A stretch of DNA of 64,000 bases from Helicobacter sp. (GTDB lineage: Bacteria > Campylobacterota > Campylobacteria > Campylobacterales > Helicobacteraceae): contig NZ_JAFVUX010000028.1 in the NCBI RefSeq assembly GCF_017502485.1, forward strand, positions 79,454 through 143,453, read 5' to 3'. Under the pieces are notes generated by a model. It made no database searches, was not told the origin of the DNA, and saw only the letters and a program-made list of their open reading frames with translations. Positions 29,495 to 41,436 of the stretch are shown in pieces (position 1 is the first letter of the stretch; every line of letters starts with the position of its first letter). The position numbers and the translations under genes were made by a program.

Positions 29495-29497
29495 AGA

Positions 29498-30553
29498 TTA
29501 TCCTGCGATAACAAAGGCAGAAATGGGGTAATGCTTCCCTAATCGTTTTAGCTCGATATATGCGCGCAACCCTGTCATTTCACCTATACCAAAGCCTTTA
29601 AGCTCTTGCTCAAGTTTGCTTACCATCTCTAGCTCAACTAGCACAAACAAATACGCTACAAGCGCGCACTCATCATTACTCATTAGATTCTCAAAATACT
29701 TAAGCCACTCATCAGGCGTACAGAGATTTTGCATAGCCTTTGCCAAAGCAAGATATTCGCCCCCACCAAAGCCTGCTTGCTTGCAAAGTCCAGCAATATG
29801 TACAGAATCTTGCTCAATGTCTAGCTCCTTACACAGAAGCAAAGCCTGCTGCAAAGAGCTAGAATCTAGGCAGTTAAAAGCATTAACATTTAGGGCTTTT
29901 TGTAAATCTTTGGCATTTTTAGACTCACAAATAAGTCCAAAGGCATAGGCGCGTATAGAATCACTCTTGCTTGTATCACTAAAAATTTCTAGTGCGTGTT
30001 TGCTACTTGTTAAGGCGTAATTTTTGTCGTTTTGTAGGGCGAAAGGATTATCGTGCGCTAGGTGGTATTTACGCATATCTTCTAGCGATCCTTGTGCAAT
30101 AGTATGATAGAGCGAAAATAGCTTATCAATCTTAGCATTACCAGAGTCTTGCGAACCAAGAGCTGGCACAAGGTGGAATCTAGCAATCACAGCGGAGAGC
30201 TGCTTGTTATTAGTATGGTACAGTAAGGCTTGTGTGTATGGAGAATGTGTAGATTCTAGTGGATTTAGCTGACTTAAGGAGAGAGCATTCGCTTGGGTGC
30301 AGATTTGGTCGATTAGGAGAGAGAAGTCTTTTTGCGCACGCTTTTGTCCAATAAATGTATGCAAATTTTTATAAAAGAGTAGCGCGCTTGTGCAGATGAA
30401 AAACACCCCTACAGGCGCACTCACCCAAAGCGCAATCGTAAATGCCAACGCCATCTCTAGCTCATATTGCCGCACACATACCCCAAGTGTGATAGCAAAT
30501 ACCACGATACAAAACACCAATGAAAAAAGTGTGTAGCCTATAAAGTTCATCAC
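29498..30553 (-). CDS. Unknown membrane-anchored helical protein
   Basis: The 351-residue protein has two membrane helices at the N-terminus (about 4-26 and 36-62) and a helical soluble part with irregular repeats (e.g. LHAL/ALEIF, ALLLCKELDIEQDSVHIAGLCKQAGF) that could be TPR-like. I do not recognise the family. It is cotranscribed between a DksA-like gene (14 bases upstream) and the ligase-like gene (3 bases downstream), so an envelope-polysaccharide role is possible but only guilt by association. Confidence 0.6.
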   Translation of the reverse strand: MMNFIGYTLFSLVFCIVVFAITLGVCVRQYELEMALAFTIALWVSAPVGVFFICTSALLFYKNLHTFIGQKRAQKDFSLLIDQICTQANALSLSQLNPLESTHSPYTQALLYHTNNKQLSAVIARFHLVPALGSQDSGNAKIDKLFSLYHTIAQGSLEDMRKYHLAHDNPFALQNDKNYALTSSKHALEIFSDTSKSDSIRAYAFGLICESKNAKDLQKALNVNAFNCLDSSSLQQALLLCKELDIEQDSVHIAGLCKQAGFGGGEYLALAKAMQNLCTPDEWLKYFENLMSNDECALVAYLFVLVELEMVSKLEQELKGFGIGEMTGLRAYIELKRLGKHYPISAFVIAG

Positions 30554-30567
30554 ATCTCCTTCAATAA

Positions 30568-30936
30568 TTACGACTTGGGCTGATTTTTCTCATACAGCTC
30601 CCTACAAGTGATGCAGTAGCGCGCGTGGGGCTTGATTATAAGTCGCTCTTTACTAATCATTTCATCACACATTTCACAAATTCCATAGGTATTATCAGTA
30701 ATTTTTTGCAATGAAGCTTCAATCTCGGCAAGCTCTATAGTGTATTTCTCAATGATTAGAGAATCTAGCTTGCCTTGTATCTCTGCTGAAATCAAATCAC
30801 TATCATCAGTCAAGCTACTTGCGTGCAAGTCTTTGATATTCGTGTTCCCCAGGGCTAGAATCTCTAGGAGATCAAGCCTACGCGCAAGCAAAATTGCCTT
30901 AAACTCCTGTATATCGATCGTATTTTCCACGCACAC
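30568..30936 (-). CDS. DksA/TraR-type zinc-finger protein
   Basis: The 122-residue protein has a coiled-coil N-half with acidic residues (SLTDDSDLISAEIQ) and a C-terminal four-cysteine zinc finger: CEMC (C87, C90) and CITC (C108, C111). This is the DksA layout, a factor that enters the RNA polymerase secondary channel and works with ppGpp. Its ATG follows AAGGAGTGTGC. It lies 15 bases after rlmH on the same strand. Confidence 0.87.
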   Translation of the reverse strand: MCVENTIDIQEFKAILLARRLDLLEILALGNTNIKDLHASSLTDDSDLISAEIQGKLDSLIIEKYTIELAEIEASLQKITDNTYGICEMCDEMISKERLIIKPHARYCITCRELYEKNQPKS

Positions 30937-30951
30937 TCCTTGTTGATGTAG

Positions 30952-31410
30952 TCATTTGTGGTAGGGGTGGTTTGCCAGCAGGCTACACGCACGGTAAATC
31001 TGCTCTAGCACAATCACCCCCACGATTGTATGGCTAAAAGTCAGTGGGCTTAGGCTAATGGGCGTAGTCCTATCAAGAAATGCCTTCTCAAAGCCAAATG
31101 CCCCACCGATGAAAAATGCCAACCGCGTTTGATTAGAAAAAAGCTTGGCAAAGCCCTGAGAATCTAGGCTAGCACCCTGCGGGTGAAGCGCGATATTTGC
31201 CTGCTTGCTTGGCAGTAGTAGCGGAAGCAGAGCCTTGGTGTAGGACTCTTGCGCACATTTGGAGCTTTGTTTTTGAGCTTTGGCTACTGCACTTGGGAAG
31301 ATATACTGCATTATAATCTCCACGCCAAAGCTTCTGCAAAGCTTGTGATAATGCTCTTCTAGCTTTGTCTGGGATAGTGGCTTAGATATGGTGTAGAGCT
31401 GGATTTTCAT
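30952..31410 (-). CDS. rlmH: 23S rRNA m3-pseudouridine-1915 methyltransferase
   Basis: The 152-residue SPOUT-family enzyme has the SAM-knot motif [16 protein letters not shown] and the typical C-terminal [13 protein letters not shown]. It methylates pseudouridine 1915 in helix 69 of 23S rRNA on assembled ribosomes. Its start overlaps the end of accD by 29 bases, so the two are translated as a unit. Confidence 0.93.
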   Translation of the reverse strand: MKIQLYTISKPLSQTKLEEHYHKLCRSFGVEIIMQYIFPSAVAKAQKQSSKCAQESYTKALLPLLLPSKQANIALHPQGASLDSQGFAKLFSNQTRLAFFIGGAFGFEKAFLDRTTPISLSPLTFSHTIVGVIVLEQIYRACSLLANHPYHK

Positions 31411-32257
31411 AGCTGAATGGATTGAGATAAAGACTTAAATCACTCAAAGTCTTGCGTAAATCACCCCTTGATACGACCATATCAATAAGCCCGTGCTCTA
31501 AGAGAAACTCTGCAGTTTGAAAGCCCTCTGGGAGATCTGTGCCAATTGTTTGCTTAATCACCCTAGCCCCAGCAAATCCTATCATAGCACCCGGCTCTGC
31601 GATAATCACATCACCTAAGAACGCAAAACTCGCACTCACCCCACCAAAGGTAGGATCTGTAAGCACAGAGAAAAATGGCAAAGAGTGCTCGCTTAAGCGA
31701 TTAAGCGCAGCAGAAGTTTTTGCCATTTGCATAAGAGAGTAGGTGGATTCTTGCATTCTAGCTCCTCCACTTGTAGAGACGATAACTAGCGATTGATGCT
31801 TCATCACTGCACGATCAATGGCGCGCACAATTTTCTCCCCCTCCACAGAGCCAAGACTCCCACCCATAAACGCAAAGTCAAAGAATACAATCTGCATAGG
31901 CACACCCAAAATACGCCCTTCCCCAGCAATCACCGAGCTTGGGCGGCCTGTCTTTTGCTCGTATTTTTTCACGCGTTGCTTATAGCTCTCTTTATCTACG
32001 AAGTTAAGCGGATCCACAGGAGCTAGGGATTTATCATACTCTATGAAGCTTTCACCATCGCAGAGAATTTGGATTCTATCGCTTGCAGAAATGCGGAAAT
32101 GATAGTTGCATTTTGGACAAACTTGCCCAAGTGCTGCTACTTCTTTGTAATACATAAGCGCACCACATTTGCTACACTTGACCCAATGGCTTGAAGTGTC
32201 TTTGGCACTTCTTGCTTCATCACGCTTGATGTTTTTTAAAAACTCCATAAATCCCAT
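31382..32257 (-). CDS. accD: Acetyl-CoA carboxylase carboxyltransferase beta subunit
   Basis: It joins AccA to transfer the carboxyl group from biotin to acetyl-CoA, the entry to fatty acid synthesis. It has 291 residues with an N-terminal zinc ribbon ([10 protein letters not shown] ... CPKC) followed by the crotonase-like core with [23 protein letters not shown] and [13 protein letters not shown]. It overlaps rlmH, the same pairing as in H. pylori. AAGGAGC precedes the start. Confidence 0.96.
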   Translation of the reverse strand: MGFMEFLKNIKRDEARSAKDTSSHWVKCSKCGALMYYKEVAALGQVCPKCNYHFRISASDRIQILCDGESFIEYDKSLAPVDPLNFVDKESYKQRVKKYEQKTGRPSSVIAGEGRILGVPMQIVFFDFAFMGGSLGSVEGEKIVRAIDRAVMKHQSLVIVSTSGGARMQESTYSLMQMAKTSAALNRLSEHSLPFFSVLTDPTFGGVSASFAFLGDVIIAEPGAMIGFAGARVIKQTIGTDLPEGFQTAEFLLEHGLIDMVVSRGDLRKTLSDLSLYLNPFSYENPALHHI

Positions 32258-32281
32258 CGCCTATGCTCCTTACAATCTCAC

Positions 32282-33049
32282 TTAAATCTGCTTAATATGG
32301 TGCTTGGAAAGTATTCTCTCAATCATACCAAAAACTTGCTTATTTTGGCTTACAAGCAAAAAGTCCGCGCCCCTAGCGATCTGCAAATTACGGCAGAGAA
32401 AGAGCCCTGCTAATGCGTCATACTTGCGTATCTCCCCACAAAAAAGGAAGAAATTATGCTCTAAAGCATAAGCGAGAGAGAGTGCGCTAGCCCCCAAAGA
32501 GCGGAATTTAAGCTTATGGATATAAAACTCTCTAGCAATATCTGGGTAGGAATAGGCTTTTTCAAAGACTCCGCATTTGGCGTGAGTGGGGACTATGGGA
32601 GAATGCTCTTGTGTGAAAATATGGATTCTACTTGCATAGGGCGCACTGCTATGATCATAGATCACTTGAGCACTGCAGAAATTCACCACCGCTGCTTCTA
32701 GCACTGCTCCTGTGCCATCGCACAACGCAAGTGAAGCGCCATAGTAGGGAATATTAGAGAGATAGTTGTCGCTGCCGTCGAGTGGATCTAGCACGATTGT
32801 GGGAGCTGTCCTAGAATCCATTTTTTTTATCTGCGCGCTAGCTGCGATAAGCCCGCTTTCTTCGGAATCAATATGCCCAATATGCGATAAATGCTTGGTA
32901 AAAATCTCTTCACATAGCAGATCTGCGCCTATGCTTATATCTCCGCCAACTCCTTTTGAGCCCGCTTGCAGCAAATGCTCTTCACGCATAGCAAGCAGGG
33001 GGATAATCTCTCTAGCTGCATTAAGAGTCGCGTATAAAAACTCGCTCAT
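32282..33049 (-). CDS. Inositol-monophosphatase-family phosphatase (CysQ-like)
   Basis: I choose the ATG giving MSEFLYATLNAAREI, with GGAG upstream, for 255 residues; a much longer upstream extension is low-complexity and unsupported. Metal sites are HIDSEESG (E63, E64) and VLDPLDGSDNYLSNIP (D88, D91, D94), and a later GALAG-like ASALSLAYAL. It belongs to the Li-sensitive phosphatase superfamily. The substrate could be PAP/PAPS (CysQ), fructose-1,6-bisphosphate or inositol phosphate. It probably shares a transcript with accD. Confidence 0.78.
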   Translation of the reverse strand: MSEFLYATLNAAREIIPLLAMREEHLLQAGSKGVGGDISIGADLLCEEIFTKHLSHIGHIDSEESGLIAASAQIKKMDSRTAPTIVLDPLDGSDNYLSNIPYYGASLALCDGTGAVLEAAVVNFCSAQVIYDHSSAPYASRIHIFTQEHSPIVPTHAKCGVFEKAYSYPDIAREFYIHKLKFRSLGASALSLAYALEHNFFLFCGEIRKYDALAGLFLCRNLQIARGADFLLVSQNKQVFGMIERILSKHHIKQI

Positions 33050-33372
33050 ATCGCTCCTTTGGCTTTGGGGGATTGGTGTGAATTGTGGTGGTAAATGATC
33101 GTGGCATTGTAGCGTATTGTCATACAAATATTTTGTGGATACTTTAATCACTTTAAGATTGTTTTGAGCATAAAAGCTTGAGTTGCGTTTTTTTGATATT
33201 ATCGCAATTTTATTTTGAAGGGCGTGATGGAAAATCTCATAAACAATTAAGCAAAACGCTCTCCAAAGATTTGAAGCTAGATGTTGAAAGTATAGGGAAT
33301 TTGCTGTTGTTTTGCCCAAATGTTGGAAAAATATTGTTTCACTGATACATTCTACTATGTGCATAATAGTGT

Positions 33373-33639
33373 TTGGATAAATTTAGATTTTGTGCGTGTT
33401 GTAGTGGTGCACAAGATGTCAATGGTGAAAATGATATTGCAGGCGAGTGGTTTTGCTCTACTATATGCGAGAATATCGAGCAGGCTTGTATAGAACTCAG
33501 CAATACAATCAATCCAATTATGCCTAAGAATGAATCTTTGAAATTGCAGAAGCTCAGGAAAAACTATCAATCAGGCTTTCGACATAAGGTATGTTATTAC
33601 CAAGAAAGAGATATAAAAAAGGCTTTGCAAGAATCTTAG
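33373..33639 (+). CDS. Possible small Cys-containing protein, unsupported
   Basis: Eighty-eight codons from a TTG with CACC near the start and WFCSTIC later, which would suit a small metal ribbon, but no ribosome site is seen. The frame overlaps a membrane-gene remnant on the opposite strand. The surrounding 0.9 kb between the CysQ-like gene and katG is otherwise decayed. I would not rely on it. Confidence 0.22.
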   Translation: MDKFRFCACCSGAQDVNGENDIAGEWFCSTICENIEQACIELSNTINPIMPKNESLKLQKLRKNYQSGFRHKVCYYQERDIKKALQES

Positions 33640-33782
33640 CTTGTGGTAGCGCGCTAGAATGATAAATGGCAAAAACACCGCGCACATAGCACGATCTAAA
33701 ATGGGGTGATTTCTCGGCTGCAAATAGTGGGTTACCAATCTTGTTGCCAAACTAGAAAAGACAAGCGTAAATGTTTCTATGA
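33579..33782 (-). pseudogene. C-terminal remnant of a membrane protein
   Basis: The minus strand reads through about 68 codons of coherent, hydrophobic protein (...LVFSSLATRLVTHYLQP..., MCAVFLPFIILARYH, LFYISFLVITYLMSKA, stop) with no plausible start. Upstream it runs into the AT-rich katG control region. It looks like the tail of a transporter-like gene whose front was lost, perhaps when katG was acquired. Family not recognised. Confidence 0.4.
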
Positions 33783-33805
33783 GAATGCATCTTGGTAAGT
33801 TTTTG

Positions 33806-33853
33806 ATACATTTTAATAATTATTATACTTTTATAATTATTATTAAAATGTAT
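33806..33853. promoter_or_regulatory. Large inverted repeat upstream of katG (candidate Fur/PerR operator)
   Basis: A 48-base AT-only region has arms of 22 bases (ATACATTTTAATAAT... against ...ATTATTAAAATGTAT) that are complementary except for a small mismatch patch, around a 4-base centre. Length, composition and location about 80 bases before katG suit a Fur-family (PerR or Fur) operator overlapping the promoter. TTGACT follows at 33853-33858. Confidence 0.5.
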
Positions 33854-33927
33854 TGACTTTAAAAACAAACATGATTATAATCCTAAGCGCAACTTGCCTT
33901 AAATTAAATTGAAAAACCTGGAGGTAA

Positions 33928-36117
<2,190 letters not shown>

Positions 36118-36138
36118 AATACATTAACGAGTTTATAT

Positions 36139-36180
36139 AGAACGGCTGCAGATAAATCTGCCACCGTTCTAGTATTTTTG
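36139..36180 (+). terminator. Rho-independent terminator of katG
   Basis: AGAACGG pairs with CCGTTCT, with an inner GCAGA/TCTGC stem and TAAA loop, followed by AGTATTTTT, 22 bases after the katG stop. Confidence 0.8.
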
Positions 36181-36182
36181 AA

Positions 36183-36616
36183 GGTTGTTTTATTTCTAAA
36201 ATAAGCAATTATGTTCATGCTGATTGATTATGTACACTGTCATTCTAAGTGTGTTGCCCGAAGAATCTGTTTTATAAATTCTTATGTTATAAAAATTTAT
36301 AAAACAAGATTATTCACGATCCCGCCGCAAGCAGCAGCGCTCAGAATGGTGATTTTAAACTAGTTGAGATCAGCGTTTCCTTCAAGACACAAAAAATCAG
36401 CATAGCTCATCGAATACCCAGCAGGTGCTAAAATCCACATTTTGCCCTGAATTATATGCGTGATTTCTTTATTCACATTCTCCAAAGACTTTGCAAATAG
36501 GCAGCTAAAGAGTGGGTTTAGATTCTATTACTCACAAAATACGCATTTGAGAGCTAGGTGACCTAGTCACGCTCTTTGATAGGATAAAAACGCATAATTA
36601 TCCCCCAGCATTTAGG
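36183..36616. other. Gene-free stretch downstream of katG
   Basis: It holds the MITE-like repeat described separately and then, on the minus strand (about 36360-36525), a short protein-like run ending ...KMWILAPAGYSMSYADFLCLEGN. That run may be a gene remnant, but it has no start and no recognised family. Nothing else is supported. Confidence 0.4.
36237..36348. repeat. MITE-like inverted-repeat element
   Basis: The outer ends CATTCTAAG (36241-36249) and CTCAGAATG (36340-36348) are complementary at eight of nine positions. Inside, TGTTTTATAAATT (36268-36280) and AATTTATAAAACA (36294-36306) form a perfect 13-bp stem with a 13-base loop. No coding potential. The TCATTCT..AGAATG termini resemble small dispersed repeats common between genes of enteric Helicobacter; other copies cannot be proven from this window. 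Confidence 0.45.
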
Positions 36617-37681
36617 CTAGCATTTTGCGCGGTGCGCTGCTTGTATAATATCCCCCACACCCCCTACACCAAAGCAAACACCGCCAAAACAAACTGCAGC
36701 TATGCCAAACCCCCTTACCCCCACAAAGATCAAAAAGCCCAATAAAATCGTGATAAAAAGTATGGTAAATCTATGTGCGATCCAACCAACGACCAAATGC
36801 AAAGCAAAATACATCATCACAAACCATACCACAAAGAAAAACCACCGCTTTTTGATAGAGTCATTTGTAGGTAGCAAAAACCCCGCCACCATAATGACCA
36901 AGCCCAGCTCAATGGCATTTGGCATAAACTCCCCAAATTCCATCGCACAGAATCCTATCTTATCAAGCGACGGCAGCTGCAAAATCTTGCAATAGACTTG
37001 CCACTGCTTGCGCGCGGATTTAAGCTTGTTGGCAGTGTCGCTTTGATCGTGTATCCTAATGCGTGCGAGATAAACAGAGCTAGAATCTAGGGCGTCTCAA
37101 TCCTGTGGTGGTGGGGGGGCAATATAAGCGCGATGATCGCGCAAAATAGAGAGCCAAAGCTCATAGTCGTGGCGGATTGTGCCAGCTTGCGGTGTGCCGA
37201 CTTTGTCTCTCTCATACATTGCCGTGGAGTTGGCGATTTGACAAGTTTTAAGCATATCGTTGTAGGTGATTGTGGCGCGGGGGAGAAAGCCCCCAAGCAT
37301 TGCCCCACTTTCATCAATCACGCGATAGCCCACATAGCTTAGGGCTGCATTTTGCTCTAGCATTGTGCGCACTTGCACTTCTAGCCTATAAGCCTCCCAC
37401 ACATCATCAGCGTCTAAAAACGGGATAAACCACCCCTAGCCTGTGAGAGAGCGTAGTTGCGCGTGGCAGCTACGCCTTGATTGTGTGTAAAAATATGGGC
37501 GTAATGCGAGAGTCTTTAGACGCGTAGCCTTCAATAATTGCAGGCGATCTATCACTACTACCATCATCAACCACCAACGCTTCCCAATGCACATAGCTCT
37601 GCGCTAGGATAGAATCTAGCGCAGCAGCGATATAGCGCGGTTGTAGTTGAGGATAATGATCGAGACACGATCCTGTGGCAT
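36617..37681 (-). pseudogene. Family 2 glycosyltransferase, multiply frameshifted
   Basis: Read across frames it gives a typical GT2. The opening is MPQDRVSIIILNYN, then LDSILAQSYVHWEALVVDDGSSD, GVAATRNYALSQARG, WFIPFLDADDVWEAYRLEVQ, TAMYERDKVG and RHDYELWLSILRD. After a G7 run on the plus strand (about 37110) come YLARIRIHDQSDTANKLKSARKQW and a hydrophobic C-terminal tail with three membrane segments. At least four frame breaks are needed (near 37640, 37490, 37420 and 37110), so it is dead rather than phase-variable. It would have added sugars to LPS or another surface glycan. Confidence 0.75.
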
Positions 37682-37759
37682 TTCCTATCCTGAAAACGCG
37701 TAAAGTAAGCGCGGATTCTAACTAGATTATTTTAAGCGACAATGAAACACCGCACTCTC

Positions 37760-39559
37760 CTACTCACTTATGCGCCCTTCAGCACTCTCTTCTAGCTCAT
37801 TTGGCGTGTCTTCAAACTCAAGGCGTGTTTTTTGGATCTGTATGATCGCATTAGCCAGCTCTTTGGCGATATTGTGGCTAAATCCCACCGCATTAAGCAG
37901 TGAAGTCCCACTAGGCACGCTTATTTCTTTCTTGCTTAAAATAGATTCTATGTGCATAATAGAATCTTTGTCGATTTTTTTAAACGCCTTTTTCTGGGAT
38001 TTTAGCTTGACAATGGCTACTTGTGGGTGGATCTCTTCATCAGTATTGATCTGCTCAATACTACGCAAAAGTAGGGCTAGATGTGTTCGCAGGGCGTTAT
38101 ATTCGCTAGAGAGAGTTTGGTTTATTGATAGGCTATTTTTCTTAAGGTTTGGTTGCAAAAGCTCCATATTTTTGATAGCTTCAATGATATGGCGCGAAGC
38201 AGAAGTAAGCATAGCAAACTTATAAATATGCTCTTTATCCTGCGTGTGCGCTTGAGCCTCTGTGGAGAAATCAAGGATCGCATTAAAAAGCACTTTGATT
38301 TTTTTGATATAAAAAATCTCAATATCCACATCATCTTCATTTGCCCTGTTCCAAATATGCTCCTTTAACACTTCTTCTATGTCCCTTTCACTTCGTATAT
38401 CGTGTCGCGAGAAGCCAAGCGCATGAGCAATAAGCTCAAAGGCATTTTCATAGAGATGATACACTTCTCTTGTAAGTGCAATTAGCGCGGTATTTTGATA
38501 CTGCACGATAGTATCGCTGACATACAAAGGCTTATCAACTTGAGAGTCTTCATTTTTCATTAGCACTTCTAATAGCTTAGCGATTTTGGGAATAAATGGG
38601 AGGAGAAGCACCACACCCACAAGATTAAAGAGAGTATGAAACACGGCAATGCGCAAGACACTATCCTCTCCAAAGCCTAAAAGCGTGGAAATGGTGGTAT
38701 TAGCCCACATAAAGTAGTCAAATGTCGCAATCACAAGCAGTGCTATCCCAAAGTTGAATATACAATTTGCCATAGCTAAACGCTTACCATCGACATTGGT
38801 GCTAACAGAAGCGATAACAGCAGTCATAACCCCACCAACACTTGTGCCAAGCGTGGCTGCAAGGGCATTTTCATAGCTCATACTGCCAGCTGCAAAAGCG
38901 GAAATAATGATGGTAAGCGTAGCGTGGGAGCTTTGCACAATGGCCGTCATCAATGCCCCTAGCCCCACAAAAAGCAGAACCCCACTTAAGCCCTCCATAG
39001 AGTATTGCGAAAAATCTACAATTTCTTTATACTCTTCAAACCCTTCTTTAATATACCCCACACCTAAGAAGAAAAACCCAATACCCACAAAAATCTGCCC
39101 TATGCCTTTACTCACCTTTGAAGTTTGGAAGTTAAAAAGCACACCACCTACGATGAGTGGGAGTGCTAGGGCGGAAATTTTCATACCACTAACCCCAGCA
39201 ATAAGCCATGAACCAGCACTATTGCCAAGATTTGCTCCAAAAATCACACCTATGCCTTGCGCAAGGTTTAAAAGTGCCGCTGAAACAAAAGAAATGGAGA
39301 GTACAGAGACTAGCGATGAGCTTTGCATAACCGCGGTAGCAACACTTCCAAAGGCAACACTCTTTACTGAAGTGCTTGTAGAACTTGCTAGAAGATTTTC
39401 CAAAAAGCCGCCATTAAAAGTGCGGAATCCACTTCCAAGGCTTAGCATACCAAAGAGTAAAATCGCAAGTCCAGCACTGACATTTGTTAAAGCATCGCTT
39501 GTGGATACAAGATAGATAACCGCCATAATGCACAAAGGTATAAGGTATCGTTGAAACAT
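37760..39559 (-). CDS. Na+/phosphate cotransporter family protein (NptA/PhoU-like)
   Basis: The 599-residue protein has an N-terminal membrane domain with two inverted Na/Pi-cotransporter repeats, each with the QSS motif (MQSSSLVSVLS about 79, VQSSHATLTI about 207). The C-terminal cytosolic helical part (about 340-590) is PhoU-like. It is expected to import phosphate with sodium, or to export it. Transcribed alone, divergent from recO. Confidence 0.88.
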   Translation of the reverse strand: MFQRYLIPLCIMAVIYLVSTSDALTNVSAGLAILLFGMLSLGSGFRTFNGGFLENLLASSTSTSVKSVAFGSVATAVMQSSSLVSVLSISFVSAALLNLAQGIGVIFGANLGNSAGSWLIAGVSGMKISALALPLIVGGVLFNFQTSKVSKGIGQIFVGIGFFFLGVGYIKEGFEEYKEIVDFSQYSMEGLSGVLLFVGLGALMTAIVQSSHATLTIIISAFAAGSMSYENALAATLGTSVGGVMTAVIASVSTNVDGKRLAMANCIFNFGIALLVIATFDYFMWANTTISTLLGFGEDSVLRIAVFHTLFNLVGVVLLLPFIPKIAKLLEVLMKNEDSQVDKPLYVSDTIVQYQNTALIALTREVYHLYENAFELIAHALGFSRHDIRSERDIEEVLKEHIWNRANEDDVDIEIFYIKKIKVLFNAILDFSTEAQAHTQDKEHIYKFAMLTSASRHIIEAIKNMELLQPNLKKNSLSINQTLSSEYNALRTHLALLLRSIEQINTDEEIHPQVAIVKLKSQKKAFKKIDKDSIMHIESILSKKEISVPSGTSLLNAVGFSHNIAKELANAIIQIQKTRLEFEDTPNELEESAEGRISE

Positions 39560-39735
39560 AGCTCCCTCTATTCTGCTTACTCAAAATTTGTGTATGAAAT
39601 TTTGTCATATTGTAGCCTAAAGACTAGGTATTTTAAGGTTGATTTTACAACTCGCGTGATACTTTAAGTTGCTTAAGCAAAATTTAGCCACAATGCTAGT
39701 CATACTTAAAAATTAATAGCAGATAAAGAGCGATT

Positions 39736-40524
39736 ATGCAAGGCTATATTCTCTGTGTGCAAAAGCAAAAAAACGAAGATGTTATTGTGCGTATTCTCAC
39801 ACAAACCCACATTGCAACGCTGTATAGATTCTACGGCGCGCGCCACCCTATCGTGCATATCGGGCGCAAGATTGACTTCACTAAAGAACACAATGGCACA
39901 TTTATGCCAAAGCTTAGAAATGTGGTACATTTGGGGTTTGCGTGGGAGAGAGATGCGACACGCTTGTATATATGGCAACACTTTATCGAGCTTTTACACC
40001 AGCACTTGCGCGATATTTCTAGCCTTGAAGAGCAGTATTTCTCTATCTTAGATTCTAGTGCGAAGCGGCTTACTAGCCAAAACCCTAAGCGTGTGATACT
40101 AGAAGCATATGCACAAATCTTACACCTAGAGGGTCGTATCCCATCACTAAATCACTGCGTGATCTGCGATGAGCCACTAGAGAGCGAGCCTAATCACAAC
40201 GCACTAGAATCTTTAGAGCTAGGCTATCTAAGTAGTGATGAACTATCTACTAGCCTACAAGCTCTCCAAGAGCTAAGATCAGCTACGCAAGAGCACTTTC
40301 CCAAGAACACGCTAAGCTCTGCGCCAGTCCCTATTGCACGCGCACCCATCACACATAAACCAGTAGCTATGTTAAGAGGCTTTCTAGGTGCGCATACACT
40401 CTGTGCAAATGCGCAGACTCTACCCCATAGCAAGCTAGAATCTTATCTCCATAGTGCTAGCACCATAGAGCTAGATGATGAAGAAATCCAGCACGCGTAT
40501 CAAGTGCTGCTACTTGGAATGTAG
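39736..40524 (+). CDS. recO: Recombination mediator RecO (Helicobacter type)
   Basis: The 262-residue protein has an N-terminal OB-like domain beginning MQGYILCVQKQKNEDVIVRILT and a helical middle. It also has ICDEPLE in the place where RecO proteins carry zinc-site cysteines, but only one Cys pair is visible. It should help load RecA on SSB-coated DNA during repair. The Helicobacter version is divergent, so the call rests on layout plus weak motifs. It ends at a hairpin made of CTAGAATC/GATTCTAG. Confidence 0.7.
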   Translation: MQGYILCVQKQKNEDVIVRILTQTHIATLYRFYGARHPIVHIGRKIDFTKEHNGTFMPKLRNVVHLGFAWERDATRLYIWQHFIELLHQHLRDISSLEEQYFSILDSSAKRLTSQNPKRVILEAYAQILHLEGRIPSLNHCVICDEPLESEPNHNALESLELGYLSSDELSTSLQALQELRSATQEHFPKNTLSSAPVPIARAPITHKPVAMLRGFLGAHTLCANAQTLPHSKLESYLHSASTIELDDEEIQHAYQVLLLGM

Positions 40525-40546
40525 CTAGAATCTAAGTGGATTCTAG
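40525..40546 (+). terminator. Hairpin after recO
   Basis: CTAGAATC (40525-40532) and GATTCTAG (40539-40546) form an 8-bp stem with a 6-base loop directly after the recO stop. It is followed by TGTGTGCATTT rather than a clean U-run. Confidence 0.5.
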
Positions 40547-40614
40547 TGTGTGCATTTAGGCAAGTTTAGCTATAATCCCAGCTTAATTTGATCGCCATTT
40601 CTTAAGGAGTCGCA

Positions 40615-41373
40615 TTGCTCAATGAGCTACAACAAGCACAAGAATCTAGCCAAATACTACGCCATATCAAGCACGCTCGCAAGATGCTTACACTATCTGT
40701 AGCGGTATTGGTAGCATTTGGGCTAAGTGCGTGTGCCACTTTGCCAAAGCCCACCACAAGCGATCCTATAAGCGTTACGATAAATTTCGCAGGGGTTTTT
40801 ACTAATCTTGCGGATGAGAGTACCACAACAAAATCCGCGCTCACTTATTGGCGTAAGCGCAATGATGATGGCTCTTTGGGCGATCGCTTTGCCATAGGTG
40901 GGGCAAATGCCTTTAATCGCGCGATTAATACCACGCGTTTCCGCAAGGTGCGCGATGAAGTAGTCGCACTTGATTCGGGGGAGTATTTCCTAGATTCATT
41001 TGAGCTAGAGTCATCAAAATCCATAGCGGTCTCTCAAGGTGGCGACTACACCAAGCGAGATGGCTGGGACCATACGAAAAATAGCCCAAAATACCTACTT
41101 ATAGCTCTACAAAAGCCTATCGCTTTGCCAAAATTTATCATCGAAGTGCTAGAGCATAGAGAGCAAGGAAGCAAACGCGTGCAGTTGCTTTTATGCCTAG
41201 CAGATGGAGAGAAAATCCCTGAGCAAGTGCGATTTGGCACATATATGCAGCACGCGCGCGCGCCAAAAGCTATGTGTGAAGAAGTCTTTGGCAAGGACTT
41301 TGGGACTAGGCAAAGCTCTAATAGCATAGAATCTAGTGGCACAAATAGTGTAGAAAGTAGCGTGGGAATGTAA
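40615..41373 (+). CDS. Putative lipoprotein of unknown function
   Basis: The protein has 252 residues from a TTG that follows AAGGAG. An internal ATG (residue 24) gives a cleaner signal sequence, MLTLSVAVLVAFGLSAC, with lipidation Cys at 40 (or 17 from the ATG). The mature part is polar, without a motif I know, and ends in a Ser/Asn-rich tail. It stands between recO and the min operon, so it may be a surface or outer-membrane lipoprotein. Which start is used is uncertain. Confidence 0.65.
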   Translation: MLNELQQAQESSQILRHIKHARKMLTLSVAVLVAFGLSACATLPKPTTSDPISVTINFAGVFTNLADESTTTKSALTYWRKRNDDGSLGDRFAIGGANAFNRAINTTRFRKVRDEVVALDSGEYFLDSFELESSKSIAVSQGGDYTKRDGWDHTKNSPKYLLIALQKPIALPKFIIEVLEHREQGSKRVQLLLCLADGEKIPEQVRFGTYMQHARAPKAMCEEVFGKDFGTRQSSNSIESSGTNSVESSVGM

Positions 41374-41436
41374 TTTGCTTTTCTTAAATTTCAAAGAACC
41401 TATCGCGCAGAAATAACACTCAAAGGAGCAGTCATT

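Noticed and set aside
33050..33364. N-terminal extension of the CysQ-like phosphatase
   Set aside because: The extra 105 residues are unlike any family member and the inner ATG has a GGAG site.
38907..39515. Long open frame (202 codons) antisense to the Na/Pi transporter gene
   Set aside because: It is the mirror of a clear membrane-protein gene, has no ribosome site and no protein-like pattern of its own.
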